Below are positions 42,487-52,084 of a stretch of 64,000 bases of DNA, piece after piece. The notes below the pieces were generated by a model. That model worked only from the letters and a program-made list of their open reading frames with translations, had not been told where the DNA came from and made no database searches. Position numbers and translations under genes: made by a program. Numbering within the stretch: position 1 is the stretch's first letter; each line of letters starts with the position of its first letter. The stretch covers positions 17,501-81,500 of the forward strand of contig CAJNDS010002775.1 of assembly GCA_905221605.1 (NCBI GenBank), given 5' to 3'. The DNA is from Symbiodinium natans. Taxonomy: Eukaryota > Sar > Dinophyceae > Suessiales > Symbiodiniaceae.

Positions 42487-42592
42487 CCTTGGTTCTTAGC
42501 AGGCCATGAAGGAATTCGGGCCCTACGTATACCATGTAAGGGATTCTATTGGGCACCTCATTCCCTCCTTCCCTACCAAGAACCTCTACCCA
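42487..42592. mobile_element. hairpin element family A outside a recognised gene
   Basis: CCTTGGTTCTTAGCAGGCCA ... CCTCATTCCCTCCTTCC then CTACCAAGAACC: the same GGTTCTTAG arms as the units in the decarboxylase intron stack. Confidence 0.75.
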
Positions 42593-42660
42593 AAATCCTA
42601 CGCGAGGCAAAGAACCCTACACCCTACACGTCCCTTTTAGGGTTAGGTTTAGGGTTTGGG

Positions 42661-42759
42661 TTTAGGGTTTAGGGTTTAGGGTTTAGGGTTTAGGGTTTAG
42701 GGTTTAGGGTTTAGGGTTTAGGGTTTAGGGTTTAGGGTTTAGGGTTTAGGGTTTAGGGT
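42661..42759 (+). repeat. telomere-like array (TTTAGGG)14
   Basis: The longest uninterrupted telomere-type array in the window. Confidence 0.97.
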
Positions 42760-42838
42760 TTCCTACCCCTAAAGCCAAACCAAGCCGAGGTCAGCGCTGG
42801 TGCTGCCTCCATGTCATCCTCCACCTGAGTCATGGCTT

Positions 42839-42977
42839 ACTTGGAGGTACATGGTAATCAATTACAACTGTACTTATCAGTGTACTTATCACCATATTAG
42901 GGCACTTAAGGGGCTTATAAGCGGGTCATTATAAGTACAGTTATACTTGGTAAACAAATACCATGAACTTCCAAGTA
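42839..42977. mobile_element. hairpin element family F, full copy
   Basis: ACTTGGAGGTACATGGTAAT ... TACCATGAACTTCCAAGT, with GTACTTATCA and AAGTACAGTTAT inner blocks. Confidence 0.88.
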
Positions 42978-43404
42978 CTGCAGGGTTTACCTTGGCCTTA
43001 GTTACTTAGACTGGAGGACCCTAAACCCTAAAGCCAGCCAGCAGAACATGTAGAAAACCGTAGATCGGACCTTCGAAGCCGGAGGCGGGCCGGTCTGCAG
43101 AAGCCCCAAAAAGGGCTGTGAGCTCCGTAAGCACAGGGGCGGCAACAGCTGCGAATGGTGTAGGGTTTAGGGTTTAGGGTGTTTAGGGTTTATGCGGATA
43201 TGCAGGGCTGCTTTCCTGCATACCATAGCTGAGCTACACGTTAGGGCTTGGGGCTTTGAGATTCTGTGCTTTTTGAGTTTTTGTGGGCTTATCAGCGGAG
43301 CTTCAAACCCCTCTCAGAGCCGATGCTGACTTTGACCCGGAAACTTCGCTGTGCTTTGCTTCCGCTTAGAGGGCTGTCTCTAAAGACCTTATGCCTGCGA
43401 TAGC

Positions 43405-43505
43405 CCCCTCCCCTAATATCAAACTCCCCTCTGCCCCCTAATATTAAAAATACCCAGAGTTTTACTCTAATATAATGGGGGTATTATCTAACATTAGAAG
43501 GTAGG
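43405..43505. mobile_element. hairpin element family J
   Basis: CCCCTAATATTAAAAATACCC is inverted as GGGGGTATTATCTAACATTAG. Related to 38690-38775. Confidence 0.6.
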
Positions 43506-43542
43506 GTTTGTCTGGGGAGGATATTCTGGTCTTTCTCAGAAA

Positions 43543-43545
<3 letters not shown>

Positions 43546-43601
<56 letters not shown>
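43546..43601. repeat. GA dinucleotide microsatellite
   Basis: Pure (GA)n over about 55 bp. Confidence 0.97.
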
Positions 43602-43608
<7 letters not shown>

Positions 43609-43809
43609 AAGCCAGGATAAGGACCGCACTCCCCCCTCTCCCCCGTTGCAGTGTAGCGGGTTGCTGCAAAGTTTAAGTTTCAGGATGTTCGGGATTTGAG
43701 GCTTCAGGGTTTTAGGACTTTCAGGGTCTGAGGGTTTGTGGGTTTTAGGTTTTGAGGTTGTTTTTAGGGTTTCAGGGTTTAGGGAATTTAGGGTTCACAC
43801 CCAACCTTT

Positions 43810-43965
43810 TCAGAGGCGCGCCCTCGTCTCGAGAACCTTCTTGGCTTGCCCCGGCAGCAGCCGGATCCTTGCTCCCAGCTTGGGATCCTTGGTGGCCTTG
43901 GGAAGGCTGGCACAAAGCATCTGCCGCTTTTTGCGGCGCCTGCAAAAGCGCTCAGGCTGAAGATG
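43810..43965 (-). CDS. terminal exon of an unrecognised basic protein
   Basis: A minus-strand frame reads RFCRRRKKRQMLCASLPKAT then KDPKLGARIRLLPGQAKKVL and ETRARL before a TGA at 43812-43810. The basic start could be a nuclear localisation signal. Composition and the lack of low-complexity sequence favour coding. The upstream exons were not found; a family-F element (44195-44328) lies where an upstream intron would be. No family is assigned. Confidence 0.4.
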   Translation of the reverse strand, partial: HLQPERFCRRRKKRQMLCASLPKATKDPKLGARIRLLPGQAKKVLETRARL

Positions 43966-44194
43966 AAACGCCGAAATGGATCGCAACCCCTCCTTGAGTT
44001 TCAGGGAGTGGCTGTGCAACAACGGGGTGGGGAGGGGGGGGGGGGTGGAGTTGGGCTGTTTGGGAGGTTTATCTCTGGTGTACGGAAGCTACAAACGCGC
44101 GCACAGACACACACACAATGCGTAAGACTTCAATGCTGGAGCTCTGCTGGGGCCATGGCATGTCAGAAGATATTTCTGGCGGGTGAAGGTGAGT

Positions 44195-44328
44195 GCTTGG
44201 TTCATGGTACTTAGTAACCCAATTACAACTGTACGTATAACGCAAGCATGACCCGATACTTAAGGGGCTTATATGTGGGTTATCACTACACTTATACTGG
44301 GTCACGGAGTACCCTGAAACCTCCAAGT
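44195..44328. mobile_element. hairpin element family F
   Basis: GCTTGGTTCATGGTACTTAG ... GAGTACCCTGAAACCTCCAAGT. Confidence 0.85.
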
Positions 44329-44615
44329 CCCTAAACCCTAAACCCTAAAGGCCCTAAACCCTTATAGGCCCTACAACTCAAGGCGAGCGGACGCTGCGCA
44401 GGGGTGCGGGGCCGCCTCGCGCGCTTCGCTTGCGCGGCCTACGTAAGCATCGAACAGGCTGCAAATCGCACCCAGAGCAGGCAAGTGCGCCCACGACATG
44501 TGTAACGCGTGGCAACCACACCGACAAGTTCGAAAATGTTGAAACATGACTGCAGCAGAGATCAGGCCTTACTGACTACGATCGTTCCTCTTCGTAGCAA
44601 CCTTCCCTTTATTAC

Positions 44616-44742
44616 CATATGAAGTAGGGTATATATTTCTTGTACCCCCAAAGGGACACCAGGTATATACACTCACCAATATTAAAAAAAGGAACCTTAT
44701 ATACACTCACCAGAAACAGAAACATGTACCCTGCTTCATATA
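44616..44742. mobile_element. hairpin element family H, copy 2
   Basis: ATATGAAGTAGGGTATATAT ... ACATGTACCCTGCTTCATAT: clean terminal inverted repeats, with two ATATACACTCACC blocks inside. Confidence 0.88.
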
Positions 44743-46161
44743 GTACCACTAGTCACTAGTCGAAACGGATGGCAACAGTCCCGGCTTTGGCTGCCCTGGC
44801 TCTTGGACGGAAGCAAGGCTGCTTCCACGGCGCATGTTGCGTGAGTACGCGGATGGGCCCGGAAATCAAGTGTCTGAAGTTGTGAGTTAGAGACCAGCGC
44901 CAGCTCCCTTCCCTTCCACGACACAGAATTGCAGGCATTTTGCGCCTTTGTCACTTTGAATATGCAACTGATGGTGAGGATACTTGTCTCGTTTTCTGAA
45001 ATGTTCTGAAGGCATTTGTCCATGGCTGCAGGGACATCGTGACAACTGAGCAGATCATTGGTGCATCCAGCCGATTCCAGGTTTTCCAGCCTCCCCAGAT
45101 GCTAGTGCTAAAGCCCTCTCCCTAAACCCTAAACCGTTAGAAGTCTGAGAAACTGCAGGCAGAAGCATGGAGCAGCGAACTCACGCTCAGCTGCCGCACA
45201 TGTCGACGCCTGGCCAGCAAGGTGCAATCCAGCAGCCGTAGCCCATCATCTGTAGCAGAACGTACCACTCTCAAAAAACATGAGGCGATCATGCACATGA
45301 TGTCACCATCGCCACCGACAGCACCATCGATGTCTTCAGCGTCACAGCGATCCATCGTCCCTGTCTTTCGGGCTTTGAAAAAACGGATCGCAGCAGCTTG
45401 CCGCACCACCATCTCCAAAGAGGAATTGCCCTTGCAACCCGTTGCCCTGTTACTTTCAGAGTGCCGGGGGAGATTCCGAGCCGAATCCCAATTTCACAAA
45501 AGACATTTCCCATAGCTGAACCCAGCCGACACAGCTCAAAGGTTGGGACGTGAAAGGCACGAACAGACAACGGTGCGAAGACAGAACGACGAAGGACACG
45601 CACGTACTTCTCGACAGTAGCAAGCAAATGCAATCACTCGCCATCATCGTCGCGCATCTCTATGGGTTGCCCGCGCCATCCCGTGCCGGATGCCTTGCCG
45701 CATCGCTCGCTTCGACCTTGATGGTTGAGTTTGCAGGATTACAATAGCAAGCTTCCATTTACGCAGTTCGGAAGGTGATGCTACAGGGGGGGGAGGGATC
45801 TTGGGAAAGAGGGGGGGGGTTCTCCATAATTAGGGAATAAGAATTACAGGTCCGAGGCTCGGCTTGGAGAACGCAGGATCCCTTTTGAGAACCCTCGGCG
45901 GTGCTTCGCCTACCCACGCAAACAACGAAGCCACACCTACCTGTCTCCCCTCCTGACATGAGATTGTAAAGCTAGTAAAGCTTCACGAAGAATCATTGGC
46001 ATGTTCTCTCTTTTTAGGGGGTACTACAATCCCAAGTTAAGGACTGTTCGTATCAGTGGGAACAATGCCAAGTAGTCGGGCTTCCAAGGAACAAGCCATG
46101 GGCTCCATAGTACCATGGGGAAGCCCGTGCCCAAAACGGTTTGTTCCTTTTCGGCCCTTGG

Positions 46162-46233
46162 TTTAGGGTTTAGGGTTTAGGGTTTAGGGTTCAGGGTTTA
46201 GGGTTTAGGGTTTAGGGTTTAGGGTTTAGGGTT
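46162..46233 (+). repeat. telomere-like array (TTTAGGG)n
   Basis: Ten units with one variant, just beyond the 3' end of the LRR coding region. An opposite CCCTAAA array at about 46364-46396 sits in its last intron. Confidence 0.95.
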
Positions 46234-46255
46234 AGCTTCTCCAGCGCCAAGGGGC

Positions 46256-49200
46256 TCAAGACCCGAGAAGGGTCTCCTTCTCCGGGGCGGGCAGCGCCTC
46301 CCAAAAGGCGCGGATTTCCTCCTTGGCCTCCTCTCCACCTCGGTTGGGCAGCACAAGTCAGCACCCTAAACCCTAAACCCTAAACCCTAAACCCGGAGCC
46401 CAAAGAGGAGCCAAGATCCGGCTCCGTGGACCCAACCGACGTTTTTTTTCGACATGTCACCAGAAAAAAGGCGCAAACAACACACAACCTTGTCAAAATA
46501 ACCTAATCCCGAAGCCGCCAAGAGGGAGAGGTGGCTTTCTTGCAACATCTCAGATTCGTCACTTGTGACATCTCCTGTTTTCGGCTACTATGTCTATGCC
46601 TCGTGCTCGTATTCTCCGAAAGCAAGTACAAGGAAGTACTACAACTAGTACAAGCAAGCCTTCTACTTGTAACATCTGCCTCTTTGGCCGGCGAAAAACA
46701 AAGAGGCAGATGCTACAAGTGATTTGGTGGGCAGGCCTCGAGCGGGAGCGCAGTTTCGGGTTTAGAGGGTTTAGAGCACAGGGCCTAGGGTTTAGGGCCT
46801 TCGGGGTTAAGGCTTAATGATAGTGAAAAACACCGCAATTTTCACCACATTTTCGGACTCCCGAAACATGAGATGTCACAAGCGACGTTCAAGTGACGAT
46901 TTGTAGATGTTACAAGCGACCGCTCTCCAGGTCACCTGGGCCGGCAGGTGCAGGGCAACAAAACAACTCCTTTGAAAGGCCGACCAGCCCTCGTGCCCCT
47001 GGCGACCATCTGGGGATCCGGGCAAATTTCGTTCCCTTGCAGGTTAAGGTTGACCTTCCGAAGCTCCGAGAGCTGGCGAAGCCCGCCTTCCAGAGCTCGT
47101 GCCCCTTCCGGGCCTCGAGAAACATCAAGGAGGGTTGTGCTTGTGTGCGTGATGGGCTCTGCCGGCGAGGCAAGGGCAAGGGCCTACAGAAACTCCAAAC
47201 CTGAGCCGAGCATCACCTACTTAGATGTGAAGGGCAAACAAACTGGTACGCTTCTTCTGCAGGCGAACCCCTCCCCCTCTTCCCAAGCCCACAATAAATA
47301 CCGCAGGCCTTTCTTCAAATGCCGAAAACTTACGGAATATGGGAGCATAGAAAGAAGGTCACAACCAGGAATGCCAACTCACGAAATATAGCAGCACCCG
47401 AACCCAATTATAGGCTATATTGATAGACACCCATGCAGCACTCCGGTGCAACAACAGCACCCTCTGCAGGTCCACAAGATTTCGCCTCATGAGGGCGCTG
47501 AGCCGCTGGAAAGAGTTTCCCTTTGAAGCATCTCCGCAACGTGCCCTCTTGGTTCCCAAGCAGACACTGCGGATTCCGAGCCCGGCTGCAAGTGGGGACC
47601 CCCCAAAGTCAGCAACAAAGGAAAATGAACTCAGATCCAGCTACAGTATCTGTAGGCATCCTTATCACCTCACCACCTCATCCTCAAAGCGGAGCTGCCC
47701 AAAAACCGGAATCCCCAAACAATGCCCCGGAGTTCTGAAGAACCATGCTCCGCTTAAGGCCGCCGGACCCCCCGCTGTGGCCCCCGGCCGAGGCCATTGC
47801 CGAAAAGATCAAGCTTCACTTCCTCGAGCTTGGAGCACTGGCTCAAGCCTTCGCCCAGTGCGCGGGCGCCCTCGTCGCCTCAAAAAAGGAGCCAAGGGGA
47901 GGATCTTCGGAGGCCTTTGGGAAAGGGTCTCGAAGGCCAGCTGGTTTCATCGGGGCCTGGGGGGGGGGGAAGGACATGGGATCAGTTGCGCTCGATGTCG
48001 TCCCAGACCTCAACGTACCTCAACTTTCCGTGCCTGAACCCCGATGCTGTTGGGGGGGTTGCCTCATGGACATGTTGAAGCGGGTGCCTCGGAGTAGGGC
48101 CTGAAACTGAGCATGAGGCCTACGCTTGTGGCCCAAGCGGCGCGGTGCTGCTGTGCTTTCCTACACTCCTCAGAGGAAATCGTTCATTCATTCCTCCAAA
48201 AGGCCAAACTTCAGTCCACAAAAACTCTTCAGGCCGCCGAAGGCCCCAAGCACAAATCGACACATCTGGCACCCATCTTCTGGGAATCCGGGCAAATTTT
48301 GTTCCCTTGCAGGTTGAGGTCCACCTTCCGAAGCTCCGAGAGCTGGCGGAGCCCGCCGGCCAGAGCTCGTGCCCCTTCCGGGCCTCAAGAGACATCAAGG
48401 AGGGTTGTGCTTGTGTGCGTGATGGGCTCTGCCTACGGAAACTCCAAACCTGAGCCGTGCATTCCCTGAATAAACGTAAAGGGCAAAACCTGTACACTTC
48501 TTCGTCTCGAAAATATGGCAGCATAAAAGTTGCTCGCAACCAGGAATGCCGCCGATTTCTGGTGCCAGGTCAGCGGAGAAACAGAGTGCGCGAGATCACG
48601 AAATTTCGCAGCACCCGAACTCTATCATCAGCAATATTGATAGACACCCACGCAACAACCCCAGTGTCACAACCGCACCCTCTGCAGGTCCACCAGATTT
48701 CGCCTCATGCAGGGTGCTGAGCTGCTAGAAAGAGTTACCCTCTGAAACGTCTCCTCAACGTGCTCTCTTGGTTCCCAGGCACACTGCGGGTTCCAAGCTA
48801 CTGGCTGACGGGGACCCCCCAAAGTCAGCAATAAAGCGCAATGAACTCAGATCCAGGTAGATGTAAGGCATGCCCATCCCCAAACGGAGCTGCCCAAAAC
48901 CCGGAATCCCCAGCAAAGCCCCGAAGTTCTGAAATTCTCACCGCTCCGTCTGGCTCTCGTGGCTGCGGGGCATGCCACCCCTTCCGAACAGACATGGACG
49001 GACACTGCTTAACGTTGGGACCCCCGGCCGAAACCAGTACTCTCAAGATCAAGCTTCACTTCCTCGATCTTGGAGCACTGGCTCAAGCCTTCGGCCAGTG
49101 CGCGGACTCCCTCGTCGCCTCAGGACAAAAAAGAAGTTGACGCGAAAACCTCATCGGGGCTTTGGGGGGGGGGGGGGGGAGGGAGCAGTTGCGCTCGATG

Positions 49201-52084
49201 TAATCCCACGTCCTGTCCTCGTAGAAAATCTCTTTTTCAAAAGATGCCAGAAAGGCCGGATGCGCCCACACAAGACCTCAACGTACCTCAACCTCAGTGC
49301 CTGATTCCTGATGCTGGGGTTGCCTCATGGACATGTTGAAGCGGGTGCCTTGCAGTAGGCCTGAAAAAGAGCATGAGGCCAAGCGGCGAGGTGCTACTGT
49401 GCTTTCCTACACCTCTCAGAGGAAATCGTTTCATTAACTTCTCCAAAACAGCTGCCAAACTTCGGCACAAAAACTCGCCGGCATGCCAGAAACAAGCCTT
49501 GGGATCCTTCAAAGCTTCCAACGTTCATGGCTCAGGCTCACTAAGTCACTAAGGTCTGAGGCTCGCCCCCCTGGTACAGAAAACCTTCTGGGACACTTGC
49601 AATCAGAGCAGCATCCTGAAAAGAAAATGCCCGGGTTTAGGGTTTAGAAGTTTAGGAGAGTGTAGCCAGACGTAAAAGGAAGGCTGTAGAACGGTTACAT
49701 TGGCATGCCCCCCGGGGTGCCCGCTGCAGACCACGGTTGTTCCTTGAGGTCTTCTCGCATTTGTTCGCAAAACGTCGTTCTCATTAGCAGGCGTCGCGCT
49801 CTTTCTCTGTCGGTTCTTGCGAACATGGATTCTCATTGCGGCAAGCTATTGAGGATTCGCACGTCAGGCCTCAAGCTCATGAAGATTCAAGGAATTTGAA
49901 CTTCTGGGCTCACGAAATGCGCATCTCTCGTCGCTCTTTGTTTGACGTCTGCGCTGGCCATGTAAAGAGTTCCCCCAAGCAGCCCAGGCACCCTATCGCT
50001 TCGCCCACACCCCCTGGCCTCCCCCTGCCCCCCATGGACCCAAACCCGAAGCCATTTCTTCTGTTTCAGATTCAGCGGATCATGCCCATCCCCAAACGCA
50101 GCTGCCCAAAACCCGGAATCCCCAAACAAAGCCCCGAAGTTCTGAAGAACCACCTCGGACGTCTGGCTCTTGTGGCTCCGAACAGACATGAACAGCTTAA
50201 CATAGCTTAAAGCTGGGCCCCCCCACCGAGGCCAGTGTTGGAAAGATGCAGCGCCACTTCCTCAAGCTTGGAGCACTGGCTCAAGCCTTCGGCCAGTGCG
50301 CGGGCTCCCTCGTCGCGGAGGAGGATCTCCTGAGGACCTTGGGAAAGGGTCTCGAATGCCAGCTGGTTTCATCGGGGCTTGGGTGGGGAATGACGCGGGA
50401 TCAGTTGTACTGCGGGAGGTAGTCCCGAGCCGCGTGCTCGTAGAAAAAAACACTCTTTCAAAAAACGCCAGACAGTGGCGCCAGAACCCTGATGCTGTTG
50501 GGGGGGGGGGGGGTTGCTGCATGGGCATGCGGCCTACTCTCGCAGCCTACGCGGCGAAGTACACCCCTCGAAAATCGTTCCTTGAGGAAAGCGTCAAATG
50601 TCAGTGCCAGAATGCTAGAAACAAGCCTTGGGATCCTTCAACGCTTCAAAGCTGAGGCTCGCAAGGACCAGCGTGGGCCAAAGAACGATTCACGAACTTT
50701 GCTATGGGAACAGTTTGAAGAGGCCGAGAACATCCCAGCACAATGTCAGCTAATTTGTCGGTTCCACAGGTCACAAACAGAGCATGCCTTTTGAAACGCA
50801 AACCCAACAAAGATGTGCAAGGCTGGAAAAACCCAACTGCTCAAAAGCTCAGCGCAAGTTCATCTGATTTGAAGGCGCACAACATCGTGCATGCGCGTGG
50901 GGTCAAAAGCATAAATAGTCCTGAACTGGTCCCAATCCAAGCCCAGCCGCAGCTGCAAACCCCTGAAATTCAACATATCCCAGTTTTGTCAAAATACTTT
51001 TCGCTTCATGATTGATTGAGATGCTCAAGGAAACGTCCGTGATCGAACACCACACGGCTGACTCAAATCTTCCCGATTCAAGCTACACATCGGGCTTGGG
51101 TTCAGGAACCGGAGGAACCGGAACAGCAAATCCAAACCAATCTATCCTAAACCCTAAACCCTAAACCCTAAATCCTGCCATCCCAAAAGCCACATCCGCA
51201 TGGAGGCTGCCAGGCTGCCATGTTGCAGCCGAAGTCCCCAAAAACTCCATATCGGCACATCTATAGAGCCCCGAGAAGCCATCTGGGAATCCGGGCCAAA
51301 CGGGCTCAATGTCAGGTCAAGGACCATCTTCCGGAGCTCCAAGAGCTGGCGGAGCCCGCTGGCCAGAGCTCGTGCCCCTTCCGGGCCTCAAGAAAATTGA
51401 GGGTGGGAAGGCGGTCATGAGTTGTGTGACCTGCTGGCGAGGCAGGCCTACTGAAACTCGAAACTTGAGGGAAGTGGCCGCTGCTTGATGTAAAGGGCAA
51501 GCAGCTGGCACTACTTCTTCTGCAAGCGACCCTCCCCCCCTTCCCCCAGCATATTAAAAATATACGAGTAGCTCCGGTGCCAGGTCACGAGTGTGCGCAA
51601 TCACCCAGATCAAAGGAAATTATTGCCTGTTGTTCTCTTCGGCTTCTGCCTCATGCGTTGTGCCCTACCCTAGCAGCATCGACTGGAAGTGACCTGCTTG
51701 ATACGGTTCAGGTCGGTACTCGAGCGTACCCCGCAAAAAAAGAGACCCTCCGAGCATCTCGGGCCAGCTCTTCTTCTTCATCTTCGTGGGGCCCCCGACC
51801 AATGCAGTTGCGCCCCAAGCCCAGGTCCAGCTCGCGGAGGCCGGCGAGGCGCCCGAGCGCCGCGGCCAGGCTTTTGGCACCGGCGTCGCCTGCGCTTTTC
51901 CAGCCCCACCTCCCACGAGGTTCATGGTACTTAGAAACCCAAGTATAGCTGTACTTATAACAGTATTATAACCCTAATCCCCAATAAGCAAAGGCTTGCC
52001 CGCAGCGGCTCAGCGCGCGGCCGATGCCCAAACCACCGCTGTCGGGCAGCCGGAGCCGCAGCGTCTCGAGGCCGCCGAGAAGTC
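46256..52084 (-). CDS. leucine-rich-repeat region and C-terminus of a large protein
   Basis: Exons encode single RNI/NLR-type LRRs and keep phase 1 at both ends: 52084-52037 (48 bp), 51889-51806 (84), 51386-51297 (90), about 50316-50233 (84, acceptor degenerate), 49118-49035 (84), 48383-48294 (90), 47878-47795 (84), 47113-47024 (90), then 46338-46256 with TGA. Spliced, they read GDAGAKSLAAALGRLAGLRE; DEGVRALAEGLSQCSKIEEV + KLDLESTG; PEGARALAGGLRQLSELRKV + DLNLQGNKI; CDEGARALGEGLSQCSKLEE; and a tail GEEAKEEIRAFWEALPAPEK then ETLLGS. Two repeat types occur: SQCSKLEEVKLDL (84 bp) and RQLSELRKVDLNL (90 bp). LRRs of this type usually form curved protein-binding surfaces. One or two exons between 50.2 and 49.1 kb seem lost or missed. 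A NACHT module lies upstream on the same strand, so this may be the C-terminal half of an NLR-like protein. Confidence 0.82.
46990..51550 (-). repeat. segmental tandem duplication carrying LRR exons and introns
   Basis: Units of about 1.2-1.4 kb recur in the same order: the 90-bp LRR exon (near 47.07, 48.34 and 51.34 kb); an intronic block with TTGATAGACACCCA and GGTCCACNAGATTTCGCC (47.43 and 48.64 kb); a block with CAAACGGAGCTGCCCAAA (47.69, 48.89 and 50.10 kb); the 84-bp LRR exon (47.84, 49.08 and 50.27 kb); and a block with CTCATGGACATGTTGAAGCG (48.07 and 49.33 kb). Introns are conserved as well as exons, so the duplication is recent relative to intron turnover. Confidence 0.8.
51917..51975. 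mobile_element. hairpin element family F, partial, in an LRR intron
   Basis: GAGGTTCATGGTACTTAGAA ... TAGCTGTACTTATAACAGTA: the left arm and part of the core. The right arm is missing. It lies between LRR exons 52084-52037 and 51889-51806. Confidence 0.75.

Larger units (their letters stand above)
41318..43809. other. repeat-rich non-coding region
   Basis: No gene is supported. Contents: (AT/GTATAT) repeats at 41910-41990, a family-A element at 42487-42592, a 14-unit TTTAGGG array at 42661-42759, a family-F element at 42839-42977, a family-J element at 43405-43505, and a GA microsatellite at 43546-43601. Confidence 0.55.
43966..46255. other. mostly non-coding region upstream of the 43.8-kb exon
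   Basis: It holds a poly-G run at 44034-44045, a family-F element, a family-H element, a short family-I element (46017-46073) and a TTTAGGG array (46162-46233). ORFs at 44736-45023 and 45137-45633 were examined on both strands and no family was recognised. Confidence 0.5.

Noticed and set aside
43484-43699. ORFs encoding (SL)n or (RE)n
   Set aside because: Translations of a GA microsatellite, as at 25.74 kb and 56.97 kb.
47420-48104. Plus-strand ORFs of 119-205 codons, and conserved plus-strand frames in the duplicated blocks
   Set aside because: Conservation comes from the segmental duplication. The minus strand of the same segments encodes in-phase LRR exons, which explains the sequence better.
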